Source: Sulfuricella denitrificans skB26
Lineage (GTDB): Bacteria > Pseudomonadota > Gammaproteobacteria > Burkholderiales > Sulfuricellaceae
Assembly (NCBI RefSeq): GCF_000297055.2
Contig: NC_022357.1
Span: forward strand, 2,181,501 to 2,245,500
Length of the DNA: 64,000 bases
Reading direction: 5' to 3'
Positions within the stretch are counted from its first letter, which is position 1. Each line of letters opens with the position of its first letter. Positions 25,221-34,936 of this stretch are shown here, one piece after another. The position numbers and the translations under genes are program-made. The notes beneath the pieces were generated by a model. The model was not told where the DNA came from. It ran no database searches and saw nothing but the letters and a program-made list of their open reading frames with translations.

Positions 25221-25520
25221 TTAGATCCCCGCACGACGCAACCGCCCTTTGAGGCGATCGATCTCGTCAAGCAGTTCGATGATCACGGCTGCGGCATCCA
25301 GATCCGCCCCCAGATCGCGCTGCAATCGCTGAAAACGGCGAGCACGGTTGAGTTCCTGGCCGCCGAAACGCCACCCTTCAGGGTCGCCGCCTGCCGGATG
25401 CAGAACCTCTTCAGCCACCAGCTCCAGTACCCACGTTGCGTCGGTGCCACAGGCGCAGGCGAATTCGGCCAGGGTAAGGCCGGTTTCGTCCACCACCACG
25501 CCGGTCAGTATTTCATCCAT
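25221..25520 (-). CDS. cbpM: Chaperone modulator CbpM
   Basis: 99 residues, MerR-like helical protein with EFACACGTDATWVLELV and GWRFGGQELNRARRFQRL, C-terminal helix LLDEIDRLKGRL. CbpM binds the J-domain of CbpA and inhibits it. Three nt downstream of cbpA, the standard arrangement. Confidence 0.88.
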   Translation of the reverse strand: MDEILTGVVVDETGLTLAEFACACGTDATWVLELVAEEVLHPAGGDPEGWRFGGQELNRARRFQRLQRDLGADLDAAAVIIELLDEIDRLKGRLRRAGI

Positions 25521-25523
25521 GTT

Positions 25524-26465
25524 CTATACCCCCAATGTCCGGCGCGGGTTGAAAGCCAGCTCCTGCGCCATGGTCAGGTAAATTTCCCTGGCCCGTTCGC
25601 TGTCGGCGCTGGGCAGCACCACTTGCAGCACCAGATAGAGATCGCCCGGCGGATTCCCCGGAATGCCCCGGCCCTTGAGCCTGAGCTTGCGCCCTGCCTG
25701 AGTGTCCGGCAGCACCTTGACCTGCACGCTCCCGCCTGGGGTGGGCGTTGTAACCGTTGCCCCCAGCGCCGCTTCCCACGGCGCAAGCGGCAGGTCGAGA
25801 TAGAGGTCACGGCCATCTACCCGATAAAGGGAATGGGGCTTGAAATCCACCTCCAGAAAGAGATCTCCCGCCGTTCCGCCACCCATGCCCGGCGTGCCCT
25901 GACCGGCGAGCCGGATGTGCTGTCCGGCGCGGATGCCTTTGGGGATGCTGACGTTCAGCGTGCGGCTTGTCACCACCATGCGGCCCTGCGAGTCGAGTTG
26001 CGGCGCACGCAAGTCGAGGGCGCGGGTAGCGCCGGAAAAGACATCTTCCAGGTCAATGAGGATTTTGGCGTGATGATCCTCGCCACGTGCTCTGTGGCTA
26101 CCAGCACCGCGCTGGCGGGCCGCGCCGGAGAACAGGGACGAAAAAAAATCGCTGAAGTCCGCCGCACCGTCCCCGCCAACACCGCCGGAAAACTCAAAAC
26201 CGGCGTTCCAGTCGGGCGGGGGGCGGAAATCCTGACCTGATTTCCAACTCGAGCCAAGCTGATCATACGCGGTCCTCTTCTCCGGATCCTTGAGCACCTC
26301 ATAGGCTTCGCCGACTTCCTTAAAACGCACCTCGGCATCCGGCTCCTTACTGACGTCCGGATGATACTTGCGCGCCAGCTGGCGATACGCACGCTTGATT
26401 TCGTCCTGGGAAGCCTCGCGCGCCACCCCCATGATCTGATAATAATCCTTGAATTCCATTTGCAT
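25524..26465 (-). CDS. cbpA: Curved DNA-binding protein CbpA (DnaJ family)
   Basis: 313 residues. J-domain residues 1-70 with HPD motif in [11 protein letters not shown], a Gly/Phe-rich linker ([19 protein letters not shown]) and DnaJ-type C-terminal domains ([35 protein letters not shown]). No zinc-finger region, as expected for CbpA. Hsp70 co-chaperone; nucleoid-associated in E. coli. cbpM follows. Confidence 0.93.
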   Translation of the reverse strand: MQMEFKDYYQIMGVAREASQDEIKRAYRQLARKYHPDVSKEPDAEVRFKEVGEAYEVLKDPEKRTAYDQLGSSWKSGQDFRPPPDWNAGFEFSGGVGGDGAADFSDFFSSLFSGAARQRGAGSHRARGEDHHAKILIDLEDVFSGATRALDLRAPQLDSQGRMVVTSRTLNVSIPKGIRAGQHIRLAGQGTPGMGGGTAGDLFLEVDFKPHSLYRVDGRDLYLDLPLAPWEAALGATVTTPTPGGSVQVKVLPDTQAGRKLRLKGRGIPGNPPGDLYLVLQVVLPSADSERAREIYLTMAQELAFNPRRTLGV

Positions 26466-26519
26466 CCCCGGAAAAAGAAATAGTCCGCCTTACATTTCCT
26501 ACAGATGCCACCAGCTGCT

Positions 26520-26555
26520 TTTGAGTTCAGTAAGAGTCATATCGGCATTCGGCGC
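26520..26555 (-). repeat. Fossil copy of the oxyR start upstream of cbpA
   Basis: 35 of 36 nt match 22976-23011, including ATG and codons MTLTELK; the frame then runs SSWWHL to a stop, giving a 13-codon stub on the same strand as cbpA, 55 nt before its start. Likely residue of a duplication or rearrangement. Confidence 0.75.
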
Positions 26556-26697
26556 AGGCAAGCATAAACCCGCTGAAAGTTACTACGATAGCCATCGTCC
26601 CGCGCCACTGTCCACCCATTTCAAAGTTCATCGCAAGAATGCCGTGCTGGAGTAACTTTGGCAAAGTCAGGAGAAGCCCTGGCTACTCCATTGTCTA

Positions 26698-29600
26698 TCA
26701 GGGAAGTTGCCCCAGAAGTTCCTCTATCGCCTGGTATGCGGTATGCAGACGGTCAATTCCACTGCGTGCCGGACTGATCTCACTGGCCTGGTAAAGGTGC
26801 ATTAATTCATTGCCGATGCGATGTAGCTCTGTGTGGGATTGATCTAATCGCTTGAGCCACTCGGGATCGAAATCATTTCCCTGACTGGCGTGCTCTACCC
26901 AGCGGCCGCAGTGGCACTTCTCTTTTACCATGATGGGCCAGCGCAGATCTGATTCATCACTCGAAAACAGGCATTTTTCTACCCGTTCCAGCCAATGAAT
27001 GGATTCGAGTCGAAGCAATTGCACCTGTGCGTCTCTTGGCGAAATCGGCACACTGGCACTGGCTTTCCATTCCTCTGGCATTTCGTAGTGTTGCAGCCAG
27101 GTTGGCATGGAATCAGGTGGCATTGGGCGAGCAATGGCATAGCCCTGGGCAAACGTACACCCCATATTCAAAAGTATCAGGCCATGTTCCTTGGTTTCCA
27201 CTCCCTCGGCGATGACCTCACGCCTGAACGCCTTGCTCAGCGCAAGCACCGATTCCACGATGGCATAGTCGTCTGGATCAGCGATCATGTCACGCACGAA
27301 ACTCTGGTCCACCTTGACGATGGATACATCCAGATTCCGGATATGTGTCAAAGAAGAATAGCCTGTGCCAAAGTCATCCAATGCAAATTTTATCCCGAGT
27401 CGGTGATGACACTCGCTGATCACCCTGCTTACCAGCGACAGGTCTTCCATTGCGCTGCTCTCAAGCACTTCCAGCTCCAGATGCTGAGGGGGTATGTCCG
27501 GAAATTGTGCAAGTGCTGCCTCAAGATACATGAAGAAATCTTCCCCTTGCAGGTGACGCGGCGAGACGTTGATGCTTACCTTGATCTCCAGGCCGGTTTT
27601 TTTCCACGCTGTCATTTGCCGCAATGCCTCTTCGATCACCCAGTGGCCGACCTTGATTTCCAAAGTTGTGCCTTCGATCACTGGCAAAAAATCGGAAGGT
27701 GGCAAAATTCCACGTTCAGGGTGATCCCATCGGATCAGAGCTTCCGCACCAACCACTTCCCCGTTCCTCATATTCACCTTTGGCTGGTAGTACAGGCAGA
27801 ATTCACGGCGGGCAAAGGCTTCTTCGATAATGTGCAATTGGTTACGATAACTTTGCACCTGCAGGTCATGTTCGGGATCGAACAACTGGAAATGGTTGCC
27901 CCCATCCAGCTTAGCCTCGTACATGGCTTGGTCGGCGTGGCGCAATAACGTGTCCGGCTCGGCCTCGTCCAATGGGTAGATCGTCACCCCGCTACTGGCG
28001 CCAAGGGTGATGACATGTCCATCAATAGAATAAGGCTGGGCGATGGCCTGGTGAATTCTCTCAAGCATGTTGAAGCATTGCTCGACTGTATCCAACCCCC
28101 CCAGCAAAATCGCAAACTCATCCCCGCCCTGCCTTGATATCGTATCCTCCTCGCGCATAGATGACTTGATGCGCCGAGCCAGTTCGATCAGCATCTGGTC
28201 GCCTGCTTCATGGCCATAGGTATCGTTGATCAGTTTGAAATCATCCAGATCGAGGTAGCACACCCCCAGCAGGGATTTATCGCGTTTGCAGTGATTAATA
28301 GCCTGTTTAAAGCGATCTGCAAACAAAACCCGATTAGGCAGTTGTGTAAGGGCATCATAATGCGCCATCAGTTCCAGCGTTTGCTGCTGCTGCTTGGCCT
28401 GAGTGATGTCGGAGAACAGGCCGACATAATTTACGGCGTTGCCGAGTTTGTCACGCAGGATGGAGATGGTGAGATGCGCCGCGTACACCACGCCGTTATT
28501 CTTGCGGTTCCACATCTCTCCTTGCCAATAGCCTTCCTCGGCGAGGGATTGCATCATCAAAGTGTAAAATTCAGGGGATTGCCTGCCTGAATTGAAAATG
28601 CGCAGATTCTGGCCAATGGCTTCTTCGCGTCCATAACCCGTGATCTCGCAAAATGCCGGATTGACGTTAATGATATTGGCGCTGGCATCAGTGATCACGA
28701 TACCTTCGTGAGCCTCGGCAAACACGCGAGCGGAGAGTTGGAGTTTTTCCTCTGTTTTCTTCTGCTCGGTGACGTCGATACAAATGCCCGACAGGCGTAC
28801 TGCAATTCCATGACCATCGTAGATCGCGTTGCCTAGCGCCTGAATCCAGCGCACCTCACCGTCCCCAAGAATGATTCGGTATTCGCTAAAAAGTGCTGTG
28901 CGATCACGAATTGCATCCGTAATACGATCTTCTGCCGGTTGCAAATCATCGGGATGCAGCACGCCTCGCCAACTGTCGAAGGTGGCCTCAGCTTTCTCTG
29001 GATCCAATCCAAATAACTGGAAAAGCTCATTCGTCCATACCAGCTTGCCGGTTACCATGTCCCAGTCCCATGTGCCGGCACCCGCAGCACGTAGCGCAAG
29101 TGATAGCCGCTCATTAGCCAGCATAAGCGCAGACTCGGCTTGCTTGCGACTAGTAATGTCCTGGGCCACCAGTACGAGGCACTGCTCATTTTGAATTTCA
29201 ACGTTTTCCGCAGATACAAGACAAGTTACTTCATCCGTTCTGGTTTTAAACACTAACTCCAAATCGACAACCCGGCCATTTTTCGCCAGCTCACCGATAA
29301 AATTGGCACGATCGTCCGGGGTTGCCCAAATACCTAATTCAACCGTTTCGTGGCCAATGGCCTCTTCGCGGGTATAGCCGGCGATACGGCACCATGCATC
29401 ATTAACCTCAACGATCTTGCCATCTGAAATTTTTGTGATTGAAATTGGATTAGGGGAGTTGTGAAACGTTTTTGAAAATTTCTCTTCACTGATGCGTAAA
29501 ATCTCTCCTGCCAATTTGCGCTCATTTTCCCGGTCAAAATTGTCCAGCGCAAACGAGATATCCCGCGACAACTGATCAAGCAGGCTGATTATTTCATCAT

Positions 29601-30438
29601 CAAAAGCACCCTTATTTTCTTGGTACACGGTAAACACAGCGAACGGCCTGCCCGCGCGGGGCACAGGGAAAGTTGCGCTTGAACCCCAGCCATATTGCAC
29701 CGCGTATTCATGCCACGGCGCAGTCATATTGCTCATCATGAAATCGTTGATGATGACCTTACGAAATTCGCGGAAAGCGATGGCGGTAGGTCCGCGCCCC
29801 TCGGGTACATCTTCGCACGCTGATATTTGAATATGTTCAAGATATTCCACGCCCTTCCCATAGCTCACCACTGGCTCAATCAAGGTGTTTTTTTCGTTGA
29901 GCTTGCCGACCCAGGCCATCTTCAAGCCACCGAAGTCCACTGCCATGCGACATACCAGAGGAAACAGCCTGGATTCATCATCCATCCGTACGATGGCCTG
30001 GTTGATTTCGCCAAGTGCTCTATAGAGTTTCTTCAGCCTCTCATGCCGCGTTTCTGCCTGTTTGCGTTCCGTAATATCTCGCACGAGCCCAAAAATGATC
30101 TTATTGCCATCAATTAAGCTCGCACAGATATGGACTTCTACAGGGAAAATCGTGCCATCTTTGCGCCGGTGACGGCCAAACACTAAAATTGATTCTCCAG
30201 GCTGAGCCTTCTCCCAATCCGTTTTGGCAGCAGCCAGATCGAAGTCCTGCTCTACATCCTGGACAGACATCTCCAATAATTCTTCACGCGAATACCCCAG
30301 GCTATTGCACGCCTGGTTGTTGACATCGACAAACCTTCCGTCAAGATCAACCGCGAAGAATGCATCGGGTGCTTCCTCCAGAAATGCCCTGAACTTGTTT
30401 CCATTGTCCATTTTTGCCGTATGCCCGTTTTGCTGCAA
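26698..30438 (-). CDS. PAS/GAF GGDEF-EAL protein with C-terminal CZB-like zinc domain
   Basis: 1246 residues, no membrane segment. Order: PAS (about 15-130), GAF (145-310), three more PAS/PAC (325-440, 450-565, 575-690), GGDEF (700-865), EAL (880-1130), C-terminal helical domain (1150-1240). GGDEF motif RQGGDEF is intact with an RxxD inhibitory site (REED) before it. EAL has GAEALIRW and DDFGTGYSS, so phosphodiesterase activity is plausible. The tail carries ESIHWLERV, CHCGRWVEH and SHTELH, matching the His/Cys pattern of CZB zinc domains. Likely a zinc- and signal-responsive c-di-GMP enzyme. Confidence 0.88.
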   Translation of the reverse strand: MQQNGHTAKMDNGNKFRAFLEEAPDAFFAVDLDGRFVDVNNQACNSLGYSREELLEMSVQDVEQDFDLAAAKTDWEKAQPGESILVFGRHRRKDGTIFPVEVHICASLIDGNKIIFGLVRDITERKQAETRHERLKKLYRALGEINQAIVRMDDESRLFPLVCRMAVDFGGLKMAWVGKLNEKNTLIEPVVSYGKGVEYLEHIQISACEDVPEGRGPTAIAFREFRKVIINDFMMSNMTAPWHEYAVQYGWGSSATFPVPRAGRPFAVFTVYQENKGAFDDEIISLLDQLSRDISFALDNFDRENERKLAGEILRISEEKFSKTFHNSPNPISITKISDGKIVEVNDAWCRIAGYTREEAIGHETVELGIWATPDDRANFIGELAKNGRVVDLELVFKTRTDEVTCLVSAENVEIQNEQCLVLVAQDITSRKQAESALMLANERLSLALRAAGAGTWDWDMVTGKLVWTNELFQLFGLDPEKAEATFDSWRGVLHPDDLQPAEDRITDAIRDRTALFSEYRIILGDGEVRWIQALGNAIYDGHGIAVRLSGICIDVTEQKKTEEKLQLSARVFAEAHEGIVITDASANIINVNPAFCEITGYGREEAIGQNLRIFNSGRQSPEFYTLMMQSLAEEGYWQGEMWNRKNNGVVYAAHLTISILRDKLGNAVNYVGLFSDITQAKQQQQTLELMAHYDALTQLPNRVLFADRFKQAINHCKRDKSLLGVCYLDLDDFKLINDTYGHEAGDQMLIELARRIKSSMREEDTISRQGGDEFAILLGGLDTVEQCFNMLERIHQAIAQPYSIDGHVITLGASSGVTIYPLDEAEPDTLLRHADQAMYEAKLDGGNHFQLFDPEHDLQVQSYRNQLHIIEEAFARREFCLYYQPKVNMRNGEVVGAEALIRWDHPERGILPPSDFLPVIEGTTLEIKVGHWVIEEALRQMTAWKKTGLEIKVSINVSPRHLQGEDFFMYLEAALAQFPDIPPQHLELEVLESSAMEDLSLVSRVISECHHRLGIKFALDDFGTGYSSLTHIRNLDVSIVKVDQSFVRDMIADPDDYAIVESVLALSKAFRREVIAEGVETKEHGLILLNMGCTFAQGYAIARPMPPDSMPTWLQHYEMPEEWKASASVPISPRDAQVQLLRLESIHWLERVEKCLFSSDESDLRWPIMVKEKCHCGRWVEHASQGNDFDPEWLKRLDQSHTELHRIGNELMHLYQASEISPARSGIDRLHTAYQAIEELLGQLP

Positions 30439-30790
30439 CTCACAGAAATTATAGGTTTTTCCTAGCTTACTATTTGATCAGAATATTCGTCGTGTAAAAA
30501 CACTTATCGCTAGCAAGATTATGTCTCAGCATGAATTTGGTTTATTACGAGCTCCAGCAATAATTCATGTAAAGCCCCAATATACATTCAAGTGAGGGCT
30601 AAGAACATTGGGCATGGCAACAGTACTGGCAAGCGTCTCGCCGACATGAGGCTGGAAGAACCATGGAGACACTCCTTGTGGGCAAAAAAACAGCGCGAAC
30701 GCGCGTCAATTCATGAAATACCCGGGTCTAAATTTACGCACCATTTGCGCAACCTCTATACTTATTAAAAATGGCCGAAGGTGATCCGAC
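30439..30790. other. Intergenic 352 bp with a candidate promoter
   Basis: Divergent spacer between the c-di-GMP gene and a small membrane protein. TTTACG (30733-30738), 18 nt, TATACT (30757-30762) is a reasonable promoter for the plus-strand small gene. No other gene or repeat is recognised. Confidence 0.4.
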
Positions 30791-30961
30791 ATGATCAAAA
30801 AAACACGCATCCGCAGAACCGGCGCACTAGTCATGGTGGTGCTGGGCGCAATCCTGATGTTTCTTGCCCCGGAAGTCTGGCCGGGTGCCCTGTTGCTCGC
30901 TTTGGGCGTCATCATCGAGTTGGTCGGCATCACGCTGGAGCACAACGCCGATAAAGGGTAG
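30791..30961 (+). CDS. 56-residue small membrane protein
   Basis: Basic start MIKKTRIRRTG, then a membrane hairpin: GALVMVVLGAILMFLAPEVWP and GALLLALGVIIELVGITLEH, charged tail. GAAGGTG lies about 9 nt upstream of the ATG. The FLAPEVWPG(A)LLLALG pattern is known in short proteobacterial hypothetical proteins. Function unknown. Converges on the PEBP gene. Confidence 0.6.
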   Translation: MIKKTRIRRTGALVMVVLGAILMFLAPEVWPGALLLALGVIIELVGITLEHNADKG

Positions 30962-30971
30962 ACCATTAAAG

Positions 30972-31448
30972 CTATCGATTGCGATGATATTGACCCATCA
31001 ATTCCGCATGGCCGAGAATATGCCCCTGCATTGCCTTTTCCACCACCGCTTTGGCCGGTCCGCCTAAATCCGGCAGAACGGCATCCAGCGCATACAGTTT
31101 GAAGAAATAGCGATGGCATCCCACGGGCGGGCATGGCCCGCCATAACCCGTGCGCTTCCAGTCGTTCATCCCATGCAACGTCCCCGGCGGCAACACCTTT
31201 GCCGGGATGGCCTCAGGCAATTCACCTGCAATCGGCGGCAGGTTATACAGCACCCAATGCACCCAGGTCATTTTGGGCGCAGCCGGATCGGGCGCATCGG
31301 GGTCATCCACGATCAGCACCAGGCTTTTCGTTCCGTCCGGCAGACCGGACCAGGCCAATGGCGGCGAGATATCCGACCCATCGCAGGTATAGCGCTGCGG
31401 GATCGTGCCTCCCTGAAAAAATACCGTGGATGTCAAAATCATGTTCAT
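30972..31448 (-). CDS. YbhB/YbcL-family (PEBP-like) protein
   Basis: 158 residues from ATG 31448, chosen for the AGGAG 4-5 nt upstream. Phosphatidylethanolamine-binding-protein core: YTCDGSDISPPLAWSGLP, SLVLIVDDPDAPD, WVHWVLYNLP and CPPVGCHRYFFKLYALD. Ligand and role in bacteria are not settled. No signal peptide from this start. Confidence 0.92.
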   Translation of the reverse strand: MNMILTSTVFFQGGTIPQRYTCDGSDISPPLAWSGLPDGTKSLVLIVDDPDAPDPAAPKMTWVHWVLYNLPPIAGELPEAIPAKVLPPGTLHGMNDWKRTGYGGPCPPVGCHRYFFKLYALDAVLPDLGGPAKAVVEKAMQGHILGHAELMGQYHRNR

Positions 31449-31667
31449 GCTCTCCTGTGTTCTGTCACCCGCCATGACGGGCTGAACTGACACTACAGCA
31501 CTACCACAGCCACGCACCGCCGGATGGAATAATCGCGAATAAATCGATTCATTTTCACTCTTGAAAATAAGCCCCTCGCTTCAATATAGCAGCATTAAGA
31601 CAATGAGTTGTCGCAACGGCGGCGCTACAATAGCGGCATGTAAAGAAAACAATGCCATCGGAAATTC

Positions 31668-32030
31668 ATGAAAAACAATAAAGCAACAGGCGGGCTCGTC
31701 TATTCCACCGAGCACGGGAAAATGTGTCCTGAGTGCCGAAAACCTCTTGCCGAGTGTGTTTGCAGCCGGAATAAGGCTATCCCTGTGTCTGACGGTATTG
31801 TGCACGTATCCAGAGAAACCAAAGGCCGAAAAGGGAAAGGCGTTACCCTGATCAAGGGGCTCACGCTTGATGCTCTTGCGCTCGCCCAACTGGGCAAACA
31901 ACTCAAAACAGCGTGTGGCTCCGGGGGCACGGTGAAAGATGGGGTGATAGAAATTCAGGGCGATCACTGTGAACGGGTGATAGAAACCCTCAAGATGCAG
32001 GGGTGGGTCGTTAAGCGAGCCGGTGGGTAG
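31668..32030 (+). CDS. yciH: SUI1/eIF1-like translation factor YciH
   Basis: 120 residues. A small Cys cluster near the start (MCPECRKPLAECVC), then the SUI1 fold with RKGKGVTLIKGL, LGKQLKTACGSGGTVKDG and IEIQGDH. E. coli YciH can discriminate start codons and influences stress translation. Monocistronic. Confidence 0.93.
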   Translation: MKNNKATGGLVYSTEHGKMCPECRKPLAECVCSRNKAIPVSDGIVHVSRETKGRKGKGVTLIKGLTLDALALAQLGKQLKTACGSGGTVKDGVIEIQGDHCERVIETLKMQGWVVKRAGG

Positions 32031-32082
32031 TGGCCCTGCCACCTCTGCACCACATTACAATTCGACCGCATTGCCGCAGGGG

Positions 32083-32358
32083 TTATGCGTCGTTCTCGTA
32101 AGTCGATGGCGTCACCCCCGCCCGGGCAAGGAATTCGCGCAGTTGCTTGATCAGCATTTTGTCGCAGACATTACTTTGATGAGGGTGGTGCAGGAATTCC
32201 TCGCAACCATTTAGCGTCGCGTGAAAGCGTGCGCCGTGCGCGGAGGCGACACTCGCGCCCAAGTGGTGCAGCAAGGATTCAATTTCTCGCCAGTGGATGT
32301 TGCCGCTGACCGGATCATGAAATATGGCGCGTAGCAGGTTAATATGCTTGTGGCTCAT
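32083..32358 (-). CDS. HicA-family protein, orphan
   Basis: 91 residues. INLLRAIFHDPVSGNIHWREIESLLHHLGA and SVASAHGARFHATLNGCEEFLHHPH show the short dsRBD-like fold of HicA toxins, with a conserved His in RFHATLNG. No hicB antitoxin is next to it, so it is an orphan or a chromosomal relative with another job. Good ribosome-binding site (AGGAGCCCTGCC). Confidence 0.7.
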   Translation of the reverse strand: MSHKHINLLRAIFHDPVSGNIHWREIESLLHHLGASVASAHGARFHATLNGCEEFLHHPHQSNVCDKMLIKQLREFLARAGVTPSTYENDA

Positions 32359-32485
32359 GGCAGGGCTCCTTAATATGCGACCTTGCTCGAATTATTATCC
32401 CCTGCGGCAGCAAGGTAAAGCAAAGTTAAGCAGATTTTGCACTGTATGAAATAATGACTCCCCAGTATTTGTTTTCGTGTGAGGG

Positions 32486-34327
32486 ATGAAAGCAATAAAA
32501 CTGGCTAACCAAGATCCCGAAGAACCGATGCCTATACCCGAACATTCCCATTCCAGCACAACACCACAGCCCGGCCAGACCGATTTGCGCTCTATCGGCC
32601 GCCTGTTCCCCTATCTGTGGGAATTTCGCGGACGGGTCTTGCTGGCTCTGGTCTTGCTGATCGGCGCAAAGCTGGCTTCGGTGACGGTGCCGCTGGTGTT
32701 GAAGGAGATTATCGATGCGCTGGACAAATCGCACGCCGATCTGATTTTGCCGCTGACGCTGATCATCGCTTATGGCCTGTTGCGCTTTGCCAGCACCACT
32801 TTTGCCGACCTGCGCGACGTGGTGTTCGGCAAGGTCACGCAACGTGCCATGCGCCGGGTAGGCATGGCAGTGTTTCAGCACTTGCATGCGCTGTCGCTGC
32901 GCTTTCATCTGGAACGCCAGACCGGCAGCATCACCCGCGATATCGAGCGCGGCACCAAGGCGATATCCAGCCTGGTGGGATTTTTGCTGTTCCGCATCAC
33001 GCCTACCGTGCTGGAAATCCTGATGGTGTCCGTAATTCTGTTCGTCAAGCTGGACTGGGTGTTCGGACTGATTACGCTGGTGACGCTGGCGGCATATATC
33101 GGTTTTACCGTCACCATTACCGACTGGCGCACGCAATTTGTACGCCGTGCCAATACACTGGATTCCGAAGCCTATGGCCGCGCCATCGACAGCCTGCTGA
33201 ACTATGAAACGGTGAAATACTTCGGCAACGAGCGCTATGAGGCCGCACGTTACGACACCAGTCTGGCAGATTGGGAGGAAGTGGCATTGCAGTCCCAGCG
33301 TTCGCTCGGCCTGCTGAATGCTGCGCAGGCCGGCACCATCGCCATCGGAGTCACGCTGATGGTTATTCGTGCGGCGAACGGCGTCGTGGAAGGCACGCTC
33401 ACACTGGGCGATCTGGTCATGGTCAACGCCTTTCTGCTACAGATGTTCCAGCCCCTGAGCTTCCTCGGGGTCATGTACCGCCAGATCAAGCAGTCCATGA
33501 CGGATGTGGAACGCATGTTTACCCTGCTGCATAGTCCGAAGGAAGTGGAAGATGCGCCGGATGCACGCCCGCTGGCAGTGGCGGGCGGTGAAGTAAAATT
33601 CGAGCACGTCAGCTTCGCCTACAATGCCGACCGCCCGATTCTGCATGATCTCAGCTTTACCATCCCGGCCGGAAAAACCGTGGCCGCCGTGGGCGCGAGT
33701 GGCGCGGGAAAATCCACCCTGGCGCGGTTACTGTTCCGCTTTTATGACGTTAACCAAGGCGGCATCCGGATCGATGGCCAGGACATCCGCCACATCAGTC
33801 AGGACAGCCTGCGTGCAGCCATCGGCGTGGTACCGCAGGACACTGTGCTGTTCAACGACAGCATTTACTACAACATCGCCTATGGCCGCCCCGATGCCAC
33901 GCGCGATGAGGTTATCGCCGCCGCCCGCGCCGCGCATATTCTGAATTTTATCGAAATTCTGCCGCAGGGCTGGGACACCGTGGTCGGAGAACGCGGCCTG
34001 AAACTTTCCGGTGGAGAAAAACAGCGCGTCGCCATCGCCCGCACCTTGTTGAAAAATCCGGTGATTCTGATTCTGGACGAAGCCACTTCCGCGCTCGACA
34101 CCAAAACCGAAAAAGCCATTCAGGCCGAGCTGCTGGAAATCGCCCGTAGCCGCACCAGCCTGATCATCGCGCACCGGCTCTCGACCGTGGTCGAAGCCGA
34201 TGAGATCCTGGTCATGGATGCCGGCCGCATAGTCGAGCGTGGTCGGCATCCGGAACTTCTGGCAAAAGACGGTTTATACGCACACATGTGGGCGCTGCAA
34301 CAGCAGGCGGAAGAAGAAACCGCGTAA
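32486..34327 (+). CDS. Atm1-type ABC exporter (fused TM-ATPase)
   Basis: 613 residues; a start at residue 15 (MPIPEHSH) is equally possible. Six membrane segments (about 35-330) and an ATPase with Walker A GASGAGKST, signature KLSGGEKQRVA, Walker B VILILDEATSALD and H-loop AHRLSTV. Residues ERGTKAISSLVGFLLFRITPTVLEI and YGRAIDSLLNYETVKYFGNE are characteristic of the Atm1/HMT1 subfamily, which exports glutathione-metal or persulfide species. Substrate unproven. Confidence 0.9.
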   Translation: MKAIKLANQDPEEPMPIPEHSHSSTTPQPGQTDLRSIGRLFPYLWEFRGRVLLALVLLIGAKLASVTVPLVLKEIIDALDKSHADLILPLTLIIAYGLLRFASTTFADLRDVVFGKVTQRAMRRVGMAVFQHLHALSLRFHLERQTGSITRDIERGTKAISSLVGFLLFRITPTVLEILMVSVILFVKLDWVFGLITLVTLAAYIGFTVTITDWRTQFVRRANTLDSEAYGRAIDSLLNYETVKYFGNERYEAARYDTSLADWEEVALQSQRSLGLLNAAQAGTIAIGVTLMVIRAANGVVEGTLTLGDLVMVNAFLLQMFQPLSFLGVMYRQIKQSMTDVERMFTLLHSPKEVEDAPDARPLAVAGGEVKFEHVSFAYNADRPILHDLSFTIPAGKTVAAVGASGAGKSTLARLLFRFYDVNQGGIRIDGQDIRHISQDSLRAAIGVVPQDTVLFNDSIYYNIAYGRPDATRDEVIAAARAAHILNFIEILPQGWDTVVGERGLKLSGGEKQRVAIARTLLKNPVILILDEATSALDTKTEKAIQAELLEIARSRTSLIIAHRLSTVVEADEILVMDAGRIVERGRHPELLAKDGLYAHMWALQQQAEEETA

Positions 34328-34378
34328 GTTTCGATGAGCAGGATCTAAACAGTTAACCACTTTTAAAACCGCTGCGAT

Positions 34379-34597
34379 TTATTCCTGGCAGGCATACATC
34401 TTTTTCAGGAATAACTCCGAAATTTCCGTCGTAAGATCGGCTGGCATAGCCATATCTGTGCCGGACGGTTCAAGTTGATTCTGACACGCCAGGCCAACAT
34501 CAGGGTTCCATCCAGCGCACATGATTTCATCGCCGTACTCCGCCTCTATCGAATCGGTTCCGATTTCGTAGTCGCTCATGTTCGTCGTGATAGCCAT
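34379..34597 (-). CDS. Small acidic protein of unknown function
   Basis: 72 residues with one of the strongest ribosome-binding sites in the window (AGAAGGAGGTGTGTC before ATG). Rich in Asp/Glu (SDYEIGTDSIEAEYGDEI), three Cys (MCAGW, ACQNQ, ACQE) and no membrane segment. I do not recognise it. The initiation signal argues that it is a real, well translated gene. Confidence 0.5.
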   Translation of the reverse strand: MAITTNMSDYEIGTDSIEAEYGDEIMCAGWNPDVGLACQNQLEPSGTDMAMPADLTTEISELFLKKMYACQE

Positions 34598-34936
34598 GAC
34601 ACACCTCCTTCTGTTCAGTTTTTATTGAGACTTCTCTCTGCCGAATGTGAATCAGCTGTCTTGCATTTTATAAAAAGCATTATCCATGCCATATGCAAGA
34701 GCACAAACTAAAACAAATTTAATATCAATGCGTTAAGCATCGCTCACACCTCACCAATCAATTTAATTGGTGCGCATATCAATTGAAAATGTAAAAAGTT
34801 CCGACACAAAGTGCCGTTTTACGACGCTGCCCGATGCGGCCAACCTTGGTTAAATCATGCGCGGATGCTTCACCCTTTATGGAACGTCGACCAGAAGCTC
34901 GGCCAAGGAAATATTTTTCCGCCATAATGGTCAAAT
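34598..34936. other. Intergenic 339 bp
   Basis: AT-rich divergent spacer. A perfect dyad CACCAAT-7 nt-ATTGGTG lies at 34752-34772. Otherwise only promoter-like AT tracts; no gene recognised. Confidence 0.45.

Noticed and set aside
32083-32358. Complete HicAB toxin-antitoxin system
   Set aside because: Only the HicA-like protein is present; neither neighbour resembles HicB.
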